Positions 41,996 to 54,711 are shown, counted from the first letter of the stretch. The stretch is 64,000 nucleotides of DNA from Ligula intestinalis (GCA_036362985.1 JAYGXS010000002.1:7522037-7586036); one strand, 5' to 3'. Made by a program: numbers and translations. Notes: generated from the letters alone by a model not told the origin.

Positions 41996-43779
41996 AAGTT
42001 GGTTTACGTTTCCCAAAGAACTTCCTCTACAAAAGTAGCTTATTCGTAACATATACCGATCTCCTAGGACGTTATTTGCTTACATAGGTCAACAAGAAGC
42101 CAAACACATTGCTTTGTACAGTTGGTTCATGGAACTGTTATGCGGTTTTTATTCTTCGGCAAATCATGCTTGAGGCTCCTTGAAATAGGATTTACTTAAA
42201 AAAGTTTAATAATACGCGTAAGTCAACCAGAGCACGCCTCTTTTTCTGTCCTCCTATAGGCCAGGCGCTTGATCCACTTTAGTTATCCAATAAACCTAAT
42301 CAAGCACTTAACTTGATCTGCCAATTTTGTGCCTTTGATCAAAGTGATTGATCTCTTTTACGTCATCCACATTCCTTTTTTCATCACCATCCAATTTTTC
42401 CGGGAACAGAGTAAATTACTGGATTGTGCATTGGACAGATGGTTGCCTGCAGAAGAGCAAGAGACCCTGATCGAATGCACTTGTGTCGTCATCACAAGAA
42501 CTTGGAATTTTTTCTCCCATTTCAAACTCGGTCGCTTGCTGCGTTCAACGTTAGTTTACGTACACTATCTTCGGCATGAGCAGATCCTGGGCTGAACTCT
42601 CGATAAAATGCCCAAATATGTAACTCTCCCACGTAGATAAAATGAAGCAAGTAGGATAAACTTGAATAAATCGTAATTCACCTTTTCAATGTGAAAAGAG
42701 TGCATGTCAGTTGTTTGCAGGACGACAATGCAGCGTCAAGTCGTTTCGGCTCCCCCTCCAGAAATCTAAAATTTTGTTTTGAGAAAAATGTTTTAATTAT
42801 TATAGGATCTTCAATTGTGAAAGGATTTATTTACCAGCTATTATACGGAAATAACAATTCATCCATATGTCTGATTGTAAGAAGAAATCTAAAGTTACTT
42901 TATATACTGGGAGTAGACAACATGATCTACAATTACACGTGCGTTCAGGCTTTCCAAAATGCGAGTTCTGGTGTTTATATACACTTAAAATAAAACATTC
43001 CTCTCCGTACGGGCCAGTGATCATATGATGCACATAAAAGTTTGCAGTCGAGATGGTTCCTACTGTCTGGCCAATAGGAAGCATCAATAAATGGACACAT
43101 AGAACGCTATTTAAGTGGAAAGTACGCGGACTTGATTATCTAATAATTACAAACCACTTCAATTCAAAGGCTTGCTTTAATTCGTGTTTAAAATTAGAAA
43201 GTCGTGTACTTAACTACCAGATGAATACGAGAATAAAAGATATTTCGTGCATAGTTTCCCATAAAACATAATTGAATTTATAAGTATACACCGCAACTCA
43301 ATAAAGAAATTCATGCTATATATATAGGTGAGCAGTTTCATAGCATGCGGTGTTTCCATGCGATTGGAGAGAGGTGTTTTCAAAGGTGAGCATTCTGGTG
43401 TAACTAAGATTACACTGCACGATAATCTAAACATAAATCCCACCTTAATGGTTCCGGTGATTTAAAAAACACAATTTAAAATTCCAATTAGCAGCGGATG
43501 AGACACGGCAACTAATGCAATTTTTTGCGCTGTAAGTTCTTACATTAAATTTCCAGCTGCTTGCCTCTAACTTGCAGAATATGAAACGAGTAATACGTTC
43601 CTAGGCTTTATTGAACATTCCATTAATATTTTAAAATTGCAGCAAGTACGCGTCAAATAAACCCTCGGCTGCTCACCAGGGCAAGGCACTGAGCTGCTAA
43701 TTTTAGCAAAGATCTCATGGACACATTTCTTTCACGTTTATCTGGCGCAATCTCAAGGCGTTGTAAAGATTCAACTTCA
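41996..43779. other. Intron sequence, nothing recognised
   Basis: AT-rich DNA. Several 70-100-codon frames on both strands have no recognisable pattern. Confidence 0.45.
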
Positions 43780-44860
43780 ATTTGCAATACGTCACAACAC
43801 AGAGCGTTGCCAAGGGATAAAATACAGGAAATTTCTTTACTATCACATTGCTAGGAAGGGGGTTTAGCAGATCTGCTTAATTCAGTTGACTCAATTGTTA
43901 AAAATTCGCTGTGGTCTCGGTGGGAGTCGAACCCACACAGCAGGGAAGACTTTTGTGCAGCCAGCGCTCTACCACTGAGCTACGAGGCTCACCGTGCGTC
44001 GTGAATTTAATCACAGTTGGATTTATTTTACCCGCCAAACTTACTAGCTGTATGGAATCCACCGTTAAGGAACAGCAAGCTGACTCCCCAGGCAGGATGT
44101 CCTAAGCAATCCTTTAGAATCCACCAGAATGACTTCTAGGCTCATTTACTTGTTAGGGAGATTTGGAAGATTTGCTTGATGCATTTGACCCACTTGTGAA
44201 AAATCCGCGGTCTCGATGAAAGTCGTACCCACACACTGTTCGCATTCAGCAAGAACACGTATTTTGCAAAGAGTGTGATTTAAAAACATTATTTTTTAGA
44301 CACCGCTTTTTGAATAAATTTGTTGTCAAGGCAGGTTTTTCTCCCAGAGAACACGGAGAGTCACGGACAAGAAAAGCAAAACCAGTCTATAGTGCAAACA
44401 AAAAAGCCGTTTTCTTTGACATTTGCTAGGCACTGAGACCAAGAAGAAAAAAACACAGTCCTGTTTATTCCTTAGACTGTCTCAGTGGAGAAGAATGTCT
44501 GTATTGCCTTTAAATTTGCAATACTTCACCAAACAGAGTATTACCAAGGGATAAAATATCAGGCATTAATTTATTATCACAAATATTGAAGCCAACTTGG
44601 AAAAGTGAACGTTTTATCGGATGGATAATCTATGATGACGATGAATGAAAAAAACCACAAATTGTCATCTATAGGAATCGATTAAGACAAAATTCTCCGT
44701 ATTCAGCAAGAACACGTAAATTGCAAAGAGCATGGTTTAAAAACATTATCTTCCAGACACACATTTTTGAATAAAGTTGTCGTGAATGCAGGTTTTTCTC
44801 ACAGAGAAGGTCACAGACAAGAAAAGCCGAACCATAATTTAGTGCAAACAACAAACGGCA
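43780..44860. repeat. Degenerate direct repeats, two to three units, one split by a SINE
   Basis: AGAGCGTTGCCAAGGGATAAAATA (about 43800) recurs at about 44534 (AGAGTATTACCAAGGGATAAAATA). ATTCAGCAAGAACACGTA (44246) recurs at 44700, and the following ~160 bp also match (GCAGGTTTTTCTC, ACAGACAAGAAAAGC, AGTGCAAACAA). The SINE at 43862-44235 sits in the first unit. A third partial unit is at 45415-45560 (TTACTCCTTAGTCTGCC, compare 44464). Confidence 0.7.
43862..44235 (-). repeat. tRNA-derived SINE, family 1, best-preserved copy
   Basis: The minus-strand head (about 43993-43912) starts GAGCCTCGTAGCTCAGTGGTAGAGCGCTGG (clear A-box) and has a B-box GTGGGTTCGACTCCCACCGAGACCAC. The body follows at 43995-44130, and a second partial outer tail (ATTTGCTTGATGCATTTGACCCACTTGTG) is at 44172-44200. 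The head is tRNA-like but its anticodon arm is irregular. Confidence 0.8.
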
Positions 44861-47800
44861 AAAGAAACTTATGTAGGCCCACACATATACCCCTAGTTCC
44901 AGCATTTTGTCCTACAAAAACGGTGGTTTAACGGTTTTGGGGGTGGGGGGAGGGAACTAAGATAGGCAGGAAGGAAATTTTTAGAAGTGAGTGGAAAATG
45001 TGCAAAGGTAGTCGAAGTTGCTTCCCGCGACCGCTGGGAGTAAGTTCTTCCGCATGTAAATTGCAGATGTGCGCGGCGCCTCGCACCGCGGACTATACTA
45101 ATCTAAGTCCAGCGTGCTAAATTGGACCTCAAGTAAGTTTCAGTAGATGACCCCCTAACCGCCATTTTAATTTTTTGGGAATTTCACGAAACCTGCAATT
45201 TGATAATCGGGTTTTTCCGCAATACGTTAACCGATAATACAGATTAGGAAAATCTACAGATATAAATCAACAACACTTCGAAATACAGTAAAATTAAAAT
45301 TCATTCAGCAGTTTTTAAATTATAATCCACTGCCTATCCTAATTCTCCACCCATAAAACCCTATGACCACCGTTTTCCTAGGACAACATGGTGAGAGTGG
45401 GGATTAATGAGGAAGACTGCATAAGCTACTGCTGCCCAACAAAGCAGTTTACTTTGATATGAACCATCTGCGTTTCCCTCAGACAAGCAAACGCATAGTT
45501 CTGCTTACTCCTTAGTCTGCCTTAATGGAGAAACATTTCTACATTGCTTTTCGAGACTTCAATAGTAAATGCAAATACTTATTTTGTGGACGGGAAACGA
45601 AAAATTGTTTTCTAACGCCAGTAAGCCTTCAGCTTGTAAAATATTTACTGAAAATTCGACACTTTTGTTCGTTGTTTGGCATAAATTCTACCATAAGGAC
45701 TGGGAGTGCTGCTGTTGCTGCTACTCATATTTTATGCTCACAGGCACGCACGCTCGCGTCTGCGCGCGTCCAGAAATAAATCATCAGCTTCATCAGGGCA
45801 GTGCGATTTAGTGCAGGGGAAGATCATGCAAACTTGCTCACTGTTCTTGCAGCTGGACGACCCTTTTCTCGGCGAGGAGGGCAGTTGTTGTTGCGCGTTT
45901 CAGTTCCGGAATTTCTTCTGAAAATTTAGATAAATTGTAAATGTTACCTCTGACAGATGCACTTGATGTTTGTAGCTATGTTTGAACAACATATGGGAGC
46001 GTAGGCAACATGTTTTATTTGGGCATTATTGACACAAGAACGGACAGTCAGTCGCAAAGTTAGTAGCATTTCAAATTCGGGAGTTTTGTGACAGAAATGA
46101 ACTTAATTACAAAGCTTTTAGTGGGAAATGAAAAGCTTAGAAAGAAAGGAACAGACATTGGGATCAGAATAAGAGTTCTGTTCTTTCCTTCGATATATTT
46201 TAATTGTCTGTTATTTTTATCCTGAGGATAAAATGGATTTTTGCGATGTACTTTCTACCGTATTACAACGTCAGTCCCAGGTTGCGTTTTTGGACAGATT
46301 TTAAAAGCAAGGAGAAAGATTTTGTTACTTTGAAGGTCTGTTACCTTAGGTTCTTTTTGAATCAACGAGCTGCAGTAGTAAACGTGAAAAAATGAAAAGA
46401 AATTGCCGCCATTCTGAGAAGTTTTTTTTTGTAACGAAGCAAGGCGATGGCAAATTAATCTAGCTTCTTCAGTTAAAACCCCCAAGGTCTACGTGTGTTC
46501 ACTTCAACTTATTTTAAAAGGTTCGTGGCCTCTTTTATTATGAAAGATTTGAATCTTGCATTTCTAGTTTCAGCTACTGTTTTCTACACAAAACTCGTTG
46601 TTTCGTTGTTGTTATTTGATTCCACAATTTCATACTCCACCCTGCAGTTTGCTGTTTAGACAGCTAAAGAAGTGCCGCGTGCTTTGCCAACAAAAATAAA
46701 CCACTAAAAGTAGAGCAGATAGATATTTTGAAAATTAACATATCTTAGTCTGAGGCACTCAGATCAAAAGACTTAATCGGTGGGCCCCGACGAAGTGAGA
46801 TGTCTATGAGCAGAAGGTTAGTTTGCTTTGCTGACTTAGGGAAGAAAGTTAAGGTGCTTACGCACCCAGTCCTTGAAATGAATGAGTTCGGTAGTTCCCA
46901 TGCACACTACAACGGGCTAAGCTGTTGAGGAATGTCGAGTGATACTAACTTTATCAATATTGAAAATTCGATAAGCGTGAGGGTAATAATAAAGGTAACG
47001 ATTTGATCAAACATTTTCAAAATTTTGAAGTACCACCATAGTTCCTTAATGCTACGGAAAAAATTTCAGATCAGAGGAGGCCTTAAATAAAGAAGCTTGC
47101 GGACACTATGCGGAGCCTTGTACTCTTGAGTAAATTTAGAGGCAGTATGCTTAATGCGTGAATGCAATGCATTGTAACTGTCCGAGCAGAATTAGTCTTT
47201 TTGTTCATCGATCTTGGAGTATGAAATCGTGAATAGACCACTTTAGAATCTAGCCATGATGTTTAGGAGGGCACATACCCGACGTTTGCTTTTTACGGAC
47301 CAACCCACCAAAGGAATCACGCTCGGTTTCAGCAGACAGCCCGATACATTCCAGTATTTTGAAGAGACCTGACGTGGTGTGACCTTTTGCAGATCTTAAA
47401 GTACAACCTGCGTTCCACAGTAAATACTTTCGTCTTGGTCCATAGTACATAAGGCCATTCCGGTACCAAACCGAAGCCAGTTAAAAGGTGATTAAACCGC
47501 TGCGATCAAGCTGATAAAAAGTTTACTACGATGTAGGGATCGTTGCCCAGTGTAAAAGGCGTATACTGGGCGTCACGAAAATGTGGAAAACCGGATCTTT
47601 CGAACAACTATCAATTGAGAAGGCTGCGGCTATCTTTTCATTCTAAGTAAGAATGTAAAATTCAATCATTTGAGGTACGTGAACTGCTACCTTTTTTATG
47701 AATGCGATAGGTTTCAAAATTCCAATACAACATAGTCTTCACCCCAGTTTAATGTTCAAATATGGCAAATATCCATCCGATCTAAATGAAAAAAAGTTTT

Positions 47801-50400
47801 CAGAGTTTCTTTAAGCCTATAGTCTACGGAACATAACGTTAAAGAGAATTTTTGAGCCAGGTTGAAGTTAATCCTACGAGGTTAAATAAGCGCTAACCGT
47901 GATCCTTGCGTGAAATATTATTTGTGGCAAAACATCTGCCCATCCGGTACATTGTGCCCCTTACGTGTAAAGGCCACTATGTGCTACACTATTTTGCATC
48001 ATAATTTATTTAAGTTCGCCACAAATTGCTCTTGGGATCGCAAAACGCTTGACCTAACACAAAAAATAAATAACTGCTACCACCGGTCACCTGATACGGA
48101 ATTCTTGGGATTTAATTTTCCGTGGTAAGCCCTATAATAGACGGCTATCCGACTATAAACCAGCGAAGCATCCTCTTTGAATCAGGATCAAATCCATATC
48201 TATAATTTACGTGGGTGATCCTCGTTAATAATTTATTTATCATTGGCGTCTCGATCCTCGTTAAAATTTAGGTCAATCCATGAAGTCTTCAGCAGAGGTT
48301 ACCCACAGAATTAAGCATAGGTTATTTGGAGGGAATGATCCCCGATACTCTAATTACATATATACAGGGCATTTCTCAAAGATACTTTTACTTATACACA
48401 TGTGGTATGACAAACTCGTTCTGAAAATCCGTTACTGAATACGATTGAAGATCAACCTAATAATACCTTCATCTTCATTCGCTACTCCAATCAGAACTAA
48501 GAATTTTAGACTTCAGCAGAAAAGTAAGGAAAACTGCACTTGTCTGTCAATCGAACAACTATTTACAGCCTACATCATGGAGGGCACAGCCCTCCACCGA
48601 GAAATTTCCATAATAGACAAGCTTAAATGCACCGCTATAAATGGCATCTGAAGTAAACGAAAACATCCTGGATTGGATTCCATACATTCGACGCTTCTAA
48701 CTTATTTGAAAAACTATAGTTGTTTCGCTATGCTGTTACTTTACAACCAGCCCCTAAAAGGATTGGCGTCACACCAAAATGAGTTAAAGTTCCTATCACT
48801 CCGCGTAGAGTGTTTACTTCGTTGGCAGATAATTATCTTTCCATCAGTCTTGCTGATCACGGGAAGATGCTTCCTAAGTGTATGTTTTTTTCTTAGTAGG
48901 TCGTACCGACATAAACTCTAGTAAACTCTACTAAATATGTCTTGGTTAAAGGAGGGTTTCGTCACCCACCTTTCCTGGCAGTAGTGAATATGTTTTGCGG
49001 AATAGTAGGTCGAGATGAATTCGTGAAAACTGCTCTACTTTGCTTTGCCTTTGCAAGTATTTCCTTTGCTCAGAGGCATCGGCATATTTCTTTTCAATGA
49101 CATCTTCCAGATATGACAAAACTCCCCGGATTGTCGGGAGTTTTTTTGAGGAACTCTGGTAAGCCTACCATCACAACACCTTGAAACAACTGTTTGTGCC
49201 GTTTAACATTAAAAGGAGCCTGCTTCGAGTCAGTTCTCAAATCTATCAATAGGGTAGTACGACAAGTGCGTAAAGAGTCTAATTTTATCGAAATCTACCG
49301 AAACATAGATTCATAACTGCGACTGTCTTTGAGGATTGCTTCGAATGGAAATTAAGACATTCGGCCAATTAACCTTTTATTCCAGCAATCATTTATTTTT
49401 CTATTAAATTTATAACTGTGTCAGGAAGCAAAAATCTCCCTGGAATTGAGTTTCTTACAAGCCAGATAACGTTGAGACTTGTCGATTCCGTTCTCATGAC
49501 ACAATACTAACTGGCCACTGTAAAGCTTCGGAGATGCTTTCTAATTTGACACCGTTTCCATGACCTCATCAAACAGAACTTGTTTATTTTCAACACCAAT
49601 TTCGTTCGCCTGACCCCCAGATATCGTTGGCAGATGTGATTTGCGTGTATCATTCATGACATTTATGTTCTTGGAAAGTTCACCGTTCGCACTCCTCATA
49701 ACCTGTCAAGTGATGGACATCCGGAAGACTACAGTATACTCCGGCAGACCTCGTCAAAACACGGAAAACAGCCGTTAGAATGACAGATGTGCCCACCGGT
49801 CTTCTCTTTCTCAGCACCTTCATTCATTTTACGATTTCAAATTGCACCATCCTGTCAAATTAAAAGGACACACGCGAGCTGAGCCGAGACGTCAACCTAT
49901 AAAATGAATTAGACTTTCAACACTAAAGGCCATTTTGATTAACTAGCAAAAGAGAAAATTTTAAATAATATAGCAAGCAAGTTGCAAGTCATTACACGTC
50001 ACCCTCTGAGCCTTGCATATCTGAGCCAACCACCGGAATATTTGACCACTGCTCAATGAGCCAGCTTCCAGGGTGTCTAAAGCTGCACAATACATTTTCC
50101 GGCAGGTCCATATGTTCTACTATACGGCTGAGAAAATTGTGAACAGCTGCAGAGGTTTACTACCGGGAACAACCTACTCGACGGCCTCACTTGTTCCAGA
50201 AAAAAGTAAGCAGTTTGATCATACGCCAGATTGTTTTTTTACTGCCCTCCAAAATACCTCCATTGGAAAACTGACTACTTTCGATAAATGCACTAGTGGT
50301 TGAGTGCTGAAAGTCAATAACATCTACTTTTTTAAATAACTTATTGAACATCCCATCAGAGATATTTTACGAGTTTCTTTGGGTGCTTTACAGCTACAAA
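44861..50400. other. Long intron, nothing recognised apart from one partial repeat
   Basis: 5.5 kb of AT-rich DNA. Only the partial repeat at 45415-45560 could be related to other sequence in the window. A perfect short palindrome ACTCCC...GGGAGT lies at 49122-49143 (CTCCCCGGATTGTCGGGAG). No coding pattern. Confidence 0.45.
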
Positions 50401-50720
50401 AAACTTGACTTTGAGTATATTCGCAGTTGGAGGATGGACACCGCAGCAGGCTGGCATAACATCTGTCGAAGAGTTTCTGGTGCGCGAACGTCGCTGGCGC
50501 CCACGTGCGACGCTGGTCGTTCGACGCCAGGGGCATACAGCTGCAGTTGTGTGGGTGGGTGGATGCCGCCGCCGACTGTGACAACGACGACAAGGGCGGC
50601 ACAGAGGCGGCCGGCGAGACGGCCCACATTAGGGTTTTCGGCGGATGCTACCAGGAAGGGGACACGTGGACATGCCTCACCTCGCCTCGTGTGAATTATA
50701 CGACGTAAGCCAGGACAGGT
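50400..50720. other. GC-rich island, possible exon of uncertain strand
   Basis: This ~300-bp block is far more GC-rich than the surrounding intron. On the minus strand a good acceptor (TGTCCCCTTCCTGGTAG, ending near 50652) opens a frame whose phase (two leading nucleotides) fits the donor of exon 52116-51867, and the frame runs to a stop at 50394. That would be an alternative terminal exon (AENPNVGRLAGRL..., about 85 residues). On the plus strand a consensus donor CAGGACAG|GTGAGT lies at about 50717, preceded by a short ATG frame. The sequence alone does not decide between these. Confidence 0.35.
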
Positions 50721-51308
50721 GAGTAGGTGCCTGAATGCATTTGAGTTATTTTTGCTGCTGTTGTTGTTGTTGCTTAGCTCACTGCGCGCGGCTCACGGCG
50801 CACGGCTCACTGGCGCGGCTTTCGAATTTTAGCCACGCATTTTTTTTGTTCTACATTCGCGGGGGAATTCACTATCATAGACCATCCACTCTAATCCTCT
50901 GCTTTGTTTATCGGCAATTGTGATCATGAGGTTATATCTACAGAACACTTCTACCTTTTTAAATGCACGAAAACAAGTTATTTTATCTACAACATATCAC
51001 CATCCCAATATTTGTCAAATGCGGCTAATCTGTCGCATATGCCATTCACCAACAGCACCAACATCGACAATTCTCCGTAGGATGACAACACGAAGAAAAA
51101 AGCATGTGAAGAAGCGGAAATGGAGAAGTTGAAAGCCAATCTGTCTCCATAGTTGATGTGAATATCGTGAAAAACTTGACTTGTGAGTATAACATGACAT
51201 TTTACCTTTGTCCTTTTAAAATGACCCTTTATTTACCTTACCATCTGCTCTCCGTGAAAGGAGCCATTTTTGCTGAAAATTCAGGTTTGCAAAATCCTCA
51301 ATATAGCA

Positions 51309-51338
51309 TTCTTCTTCTTCTTCTTCTTCTTCTTCTAC
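51309..51338 (+). repeat. (TTC)n microsatellite
   Basis: Nine to ten TTC units without other context. Confidence 0.9.
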
Positions 51339-51441
51339 AAGCATTTTACTAATAAAATCTCCAGATTTCGGAAAAGGTAGGTCAGATAATTTTAATTTGA
51401 CTGTTTCGCGTATAATTCCTGATAAACGCCATCACGTATAG

Positions 51442-51715
51442 ATTGAGAAGAAGAAGAAGAAGCTGTTTCGATTACCGGAATCATAGTCTGAGCGTTCAAA
51501 CTCTTGTGGAGTCCATCGTCAGAGATAAAACCGTCAACGAAAGCAAGCAAAATTTATAGAGGAAGGGAGGGACAGGACTCCCAGTGCTGTGAGACTGGAA
51601 ACACCTGCGCAGGGAAACATATGCGGGCGCCAGCTCGATACACTGGTCAACTGAGTTGTCATCCGACGCCCAGGCTTCAAGCAGACTGTGATCGAAACAG
51701 CTTCTTCTTGTCAAT
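51442..51715 (-). mobile_element. PLE 3' end bounded by an inverted repeat
   Basis: The minus-strand frame reads LLEAWASDDNSVDQCIELAPAYVSLRR, then a 3' UTR with CTGACGATGGACTCC and GAGTTTGAACGCTC. It is collinear with 57390-57620. The segment is bordered by near-identical inverted sequences: ATTGAGAAGAAG...CTGTTTCGAT at 51442-51472 and ATCGAAACAGCTTCTTCTTGTCAAT at 51691-51715. Confidence 0.75.
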
Positions 51716-51866
51716 CTATACACACACCTGGGATGCGAACCTCTGCCTCAATTCATGCCATCACTTATGACAGAAGACATCACAACATATCGATTGAATT
51801 ATTTGCTTCAATACTTTTACAGTCACTTGAAAGAATTATATGATCATACTTATGAACATTTTGTAC

Positions 51867-52116
51867 CTTTGAAAGCGACAAGACGGCTGCTGAGTCGACT
51901 CAAATGCAGCGCGTAGGTTTCAACGTCTGACACACTGACGCGACAGCGACGTTGCAGGGCGTCTATCCGAAGCTCCTCAATGCATGCCTCTAGATCTCGA
52001 AGCCAGTTCTCAACGTCATTGCATTCTGTCAAGTAGGTGGAAATCTGGTTATCGAGATCTAGTCTTGCCGCTCGCAGAGGGGACATCTTCTTATGGGACG
52101 CTTTTTCAAGTAACCG
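51867..52116 (-). CDS. Host gene, internal coding exon (helical AIP3-like core, part 2)
   Basis: This 250-nt exon has an excellent acceptor (CCGCTTGTGTTTTAG, AG complement of 52118-52117) and the donor TTTCAAAG|GTACAA (GT complement of 51866-51865). It is phase 0 at the start and phase 1 at the end, matching its neighbours. The 83 residues are strongly helical: PLRAARLDLDNQISTYL, then NWLRDLEACIEELRIDAL, VSVSDVETYALHLSRLSSRL. The spacing of these blocks (PLR..R......YL...DLE..IEELR...V...DVE..A..L) is that of the helical region in vertebrate p140Cap/SRCIN1 and KIAA1217. This is family recognition from pattern, not an alignment. Confidence 0.8.
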
Positions 52117-53784
52117 CTAAAACACAAGCGGACAGGATTGACTGGTGTGGGCTGGCAAAACTAAGACAATGCCTTTGACGAAATGTTGGAACAGGCAAAT
52201 ATTCCGATAAAATACGAAAAATAGGCATATTCACTGTGACTACTTCAACTCGGTGACAATGTTGACGGTCCTCAGCACATTATACCATCAGTATGCAATA
52301 TGTCTTTAAGACACCAAGGCCTCGGCCTGTTGGGTGATTTTCAGAGACTAGATGTTTGATGGTGATGACATTTTAAGATATGAATAAGTGGCTAGGAAGA
52401 ACTTAGAAGTTTTGATGTCACGTTTGATTATGAATACATTTGTATTTGAGAAAAATTTGGTTATGCGGTTTTACACTGAAAAGTGAACACTGCGTGTTTC
52501 ACTGCTGAAATATTATTGTTTGCTGATAAGTGCAAAAAACTATGTTCAAACGGAGATTTGGGGCGCCAGCAATACCTCTGGTCAATTCCTTTGCAAATTT
52601 CTTACCGATCCTAACAAAAGTAAATACCGAAGGACTACTGCAAAATACATGTGTATCTGCACTGGCTTTTGCCGAACATCCAGGCTGAAATTTGTGCCTT
52701 ATTATTGAATCCTAAAACTGCCTTACATTGAATAGCCATTCTTATTCTAAGCAAGTTCCCCTTCTTGATCGTTTACCATTCGGATCTGAAATTAGATACT
52801 TCAAAATATCACCAATAATTCCTGATTATTAATCGACTTTTGAACAAAGCGATAAATAAATGCTCGGTAAAATATCATTAAAAATTTAGAACCTAACTTA
52901 TTTTGTGAATTTCGATTTTCTTCTTTAAGATGATAACTCTAGACAGGCCGTTTCATCAAATGCGAAGACAAAAAATATAGAAATAGCAACAGTTATCAAG
53001 CCATACTAGCTATGCTACATTGAAAAGTTATTAGCTGACCATTAATCATCTGGGAAACAAACATGAACGGCATATACACTTTGTGATTTGCCAGGGCACA
53101 ACAGAAGCGGAAGTTCCTAAAAAATCCTGCATCAACTGATTCCATTCACTGCGGAGAAACATGCATTTCAGCATCAGCCTAAGATTTCGGTGCTACAATT
53201 AAATTTTTCATATTGTTGAAGCCAATTTTTATATAAAAGCTCTGATTGAAAGTTTCAGGATTTCTTCACACGTATTTCTCCACCCATAATTACACTCTCT
53301 TATCCGAACCTTCAGCAATACAAGGGGCCAACCTCATTGGCAGCCATATCGGAAAAATGCTTGATGCGGTGACTTGTATTCCACCATTTCACTACTGCAC
53401 ATTAACTGCTCAACTTGTCAGCTTTAGAAACCAATTCTTATCGGTTTGTTTCACAAGATAAATTCAATGAAAAACGCAAATTTCTGACAAGGAATGCCTG
53501 GACCTGGGATAAGACCGGTAGTTTTTCCGCTCATTTTACTAAACAAAAAAGATAGTTTAAAAATTGACAAAAGCGACGCACTGTAGACATGATGTAAGGT
53601 TAAGATCCAAGATGGAGCATTACTTTCGATGAAGCTCCCTGTTATGTAGTAAACGTGCGTGGGGGATGTATAATAAATAGGGTGCTGCCTGGAGAGATCT
53701 TAAAGGTTAAACAAATAATCAGTTTTTAACTTAATTATCAACATTTTTAGGACAAGGGGCAATTTATAAGACGCAAAAACTAAC
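52117..53784. other. Intron of the host gene
   Basis: 1,668-bp AT-rich intron between donor GTTAGT (minus, 53784-53779) and acceptor AG (52118-52117). No further feature recognised. Confidence 0.7.
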
Positions 53785-54065
53785 ATTAATTTCGTTGAAT
53801 AAGTCCTCGGAACAGTTGCGTAATATGCCTATATTTGACTCCTGTGTTCTTTGGAGGCTTCCAAGCTCATTCTTCACCTCACGCAGACGTTTATACACCT
53901 GCACCAATTGAGTCCGTTTTGGGTTGTCCAGTCCCCAGCGTCCACCAGGCGATAGCGGGGCTTCCGACCGACCACACTGCACAATCCATTTGGAGGTTTT
54001 CGGTGAAGGCACAAGTGAATACTTTGTGGTATCTACGTTGCGACAGCAGGAATCCGCACTGTTTG
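53785..54065 (-). CDS. Host gene, internal coding exon (coiled coil, AIP3-like core, part 1)
   Basis: This 281-nt exon follows a long pyrimidine tract ending TTTTTTAATGTAG (AG complement of 54067-54066), in phase 1, fitting the upstream exon. It ends in phase 0 at AATTAAT|GTTAGT, a weak but phase-compatible donor. The N-terminal half is polar with a SPGGRWGLD motif. The C-terminal half (QLVQVYKRLREVKNELGSLQ, then SNIGILRNCSEDLFNEIN) has a clear heptad pattern and runs on into the helix of the next exon. In SRCIN1/KIAA1217-type scaffolds a similar coiled coil lies at this position. About 100 bp separate it from the next upstream exon. Confidence 0.8.
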
Positions 54066-54171
54066 CTACATTAAAAAAGAGGAAAACAAAAACAAGCAAT
54101 ATTAGTCAGAGAGCCATAATATTGATGCGTTACTAAGGCAGCAGACGGGCATCACTAGGTAATAAACTCAC

Positions 54172-54401
54172 CATTTTTCGGCGAGTGGGTACTGTCAAAG
54201 ATGGAATTGTCCGGGGCAAAGAAGTCTTCCTTATGCGTACAGGCGAACTCATTTGAGGTTTTGGAGAGAAGGCTGTTCCTATTGATTGGACTGTCCTCGG
54301 ATTCGGAGGAACGTTTTAGTTGACCGCCCTGCTGCTCTTGAACTGCCTGCACCCAGGAAGTGAGAAAGGCCAGCTGATCTTCCATGAGGGCGATTCGACT
54401 T
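54172..54401 (-). CDS. Host gene, internal coding exon (short coiled coil)
   Basis: This 230-nt exon lies between a strong acceptor (CTGTGTTTCCTCCTTAG, AG complement of 54403-54402) and the donor AAAAATG|GTGAGT (complement of 54171-54166). It starts in phase 2 and ends in phase 1, compatible with exons 58127-57755 and 54065-53785. The 76 residues begin SRIALMEDQLAFLTSWVQAV, a helix of the kind (R..LME.QLA.LT..VQ) that is highly conserved in the SRCIN1/KIAA1217 family, and continue with a polar Ser/Asn/Asp-rich linker. Of all exons this one most supports the family call. Confidence 0.85.
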
Positions 54402-54711
54402 CTAAGGAGGAAACACAGGGTTGCATAAAACCGGTTTCTTCAACCACTGACTAACTCCCACGGCCTATTCTTTACTGGACAGAGTGTCACCAAGCTTCAC
54501 TCAACCAAATCTTTCTAATGTTGCAAAAACATTTGTAAAGCCCCAAGTTTTCTACATATTGAAATCTCGATTGGAAAGCGAATACTTGCAGAAAGTATCA
54601 TGTTGAATTCTTCGTTAGATAATATGTTAGGCGAATGGAACCAAAAAATGCGTATATAAACGCGCGAACACTGGGGCAGTAGGCGTATTAACTGAAGCTT
54701 CGCTCTCATAC

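Noticed and set aside
43912..43993. Functional tRNA gene on the minus strand
   Set aside because: Same reasons: a SINE head with the family tail attached.
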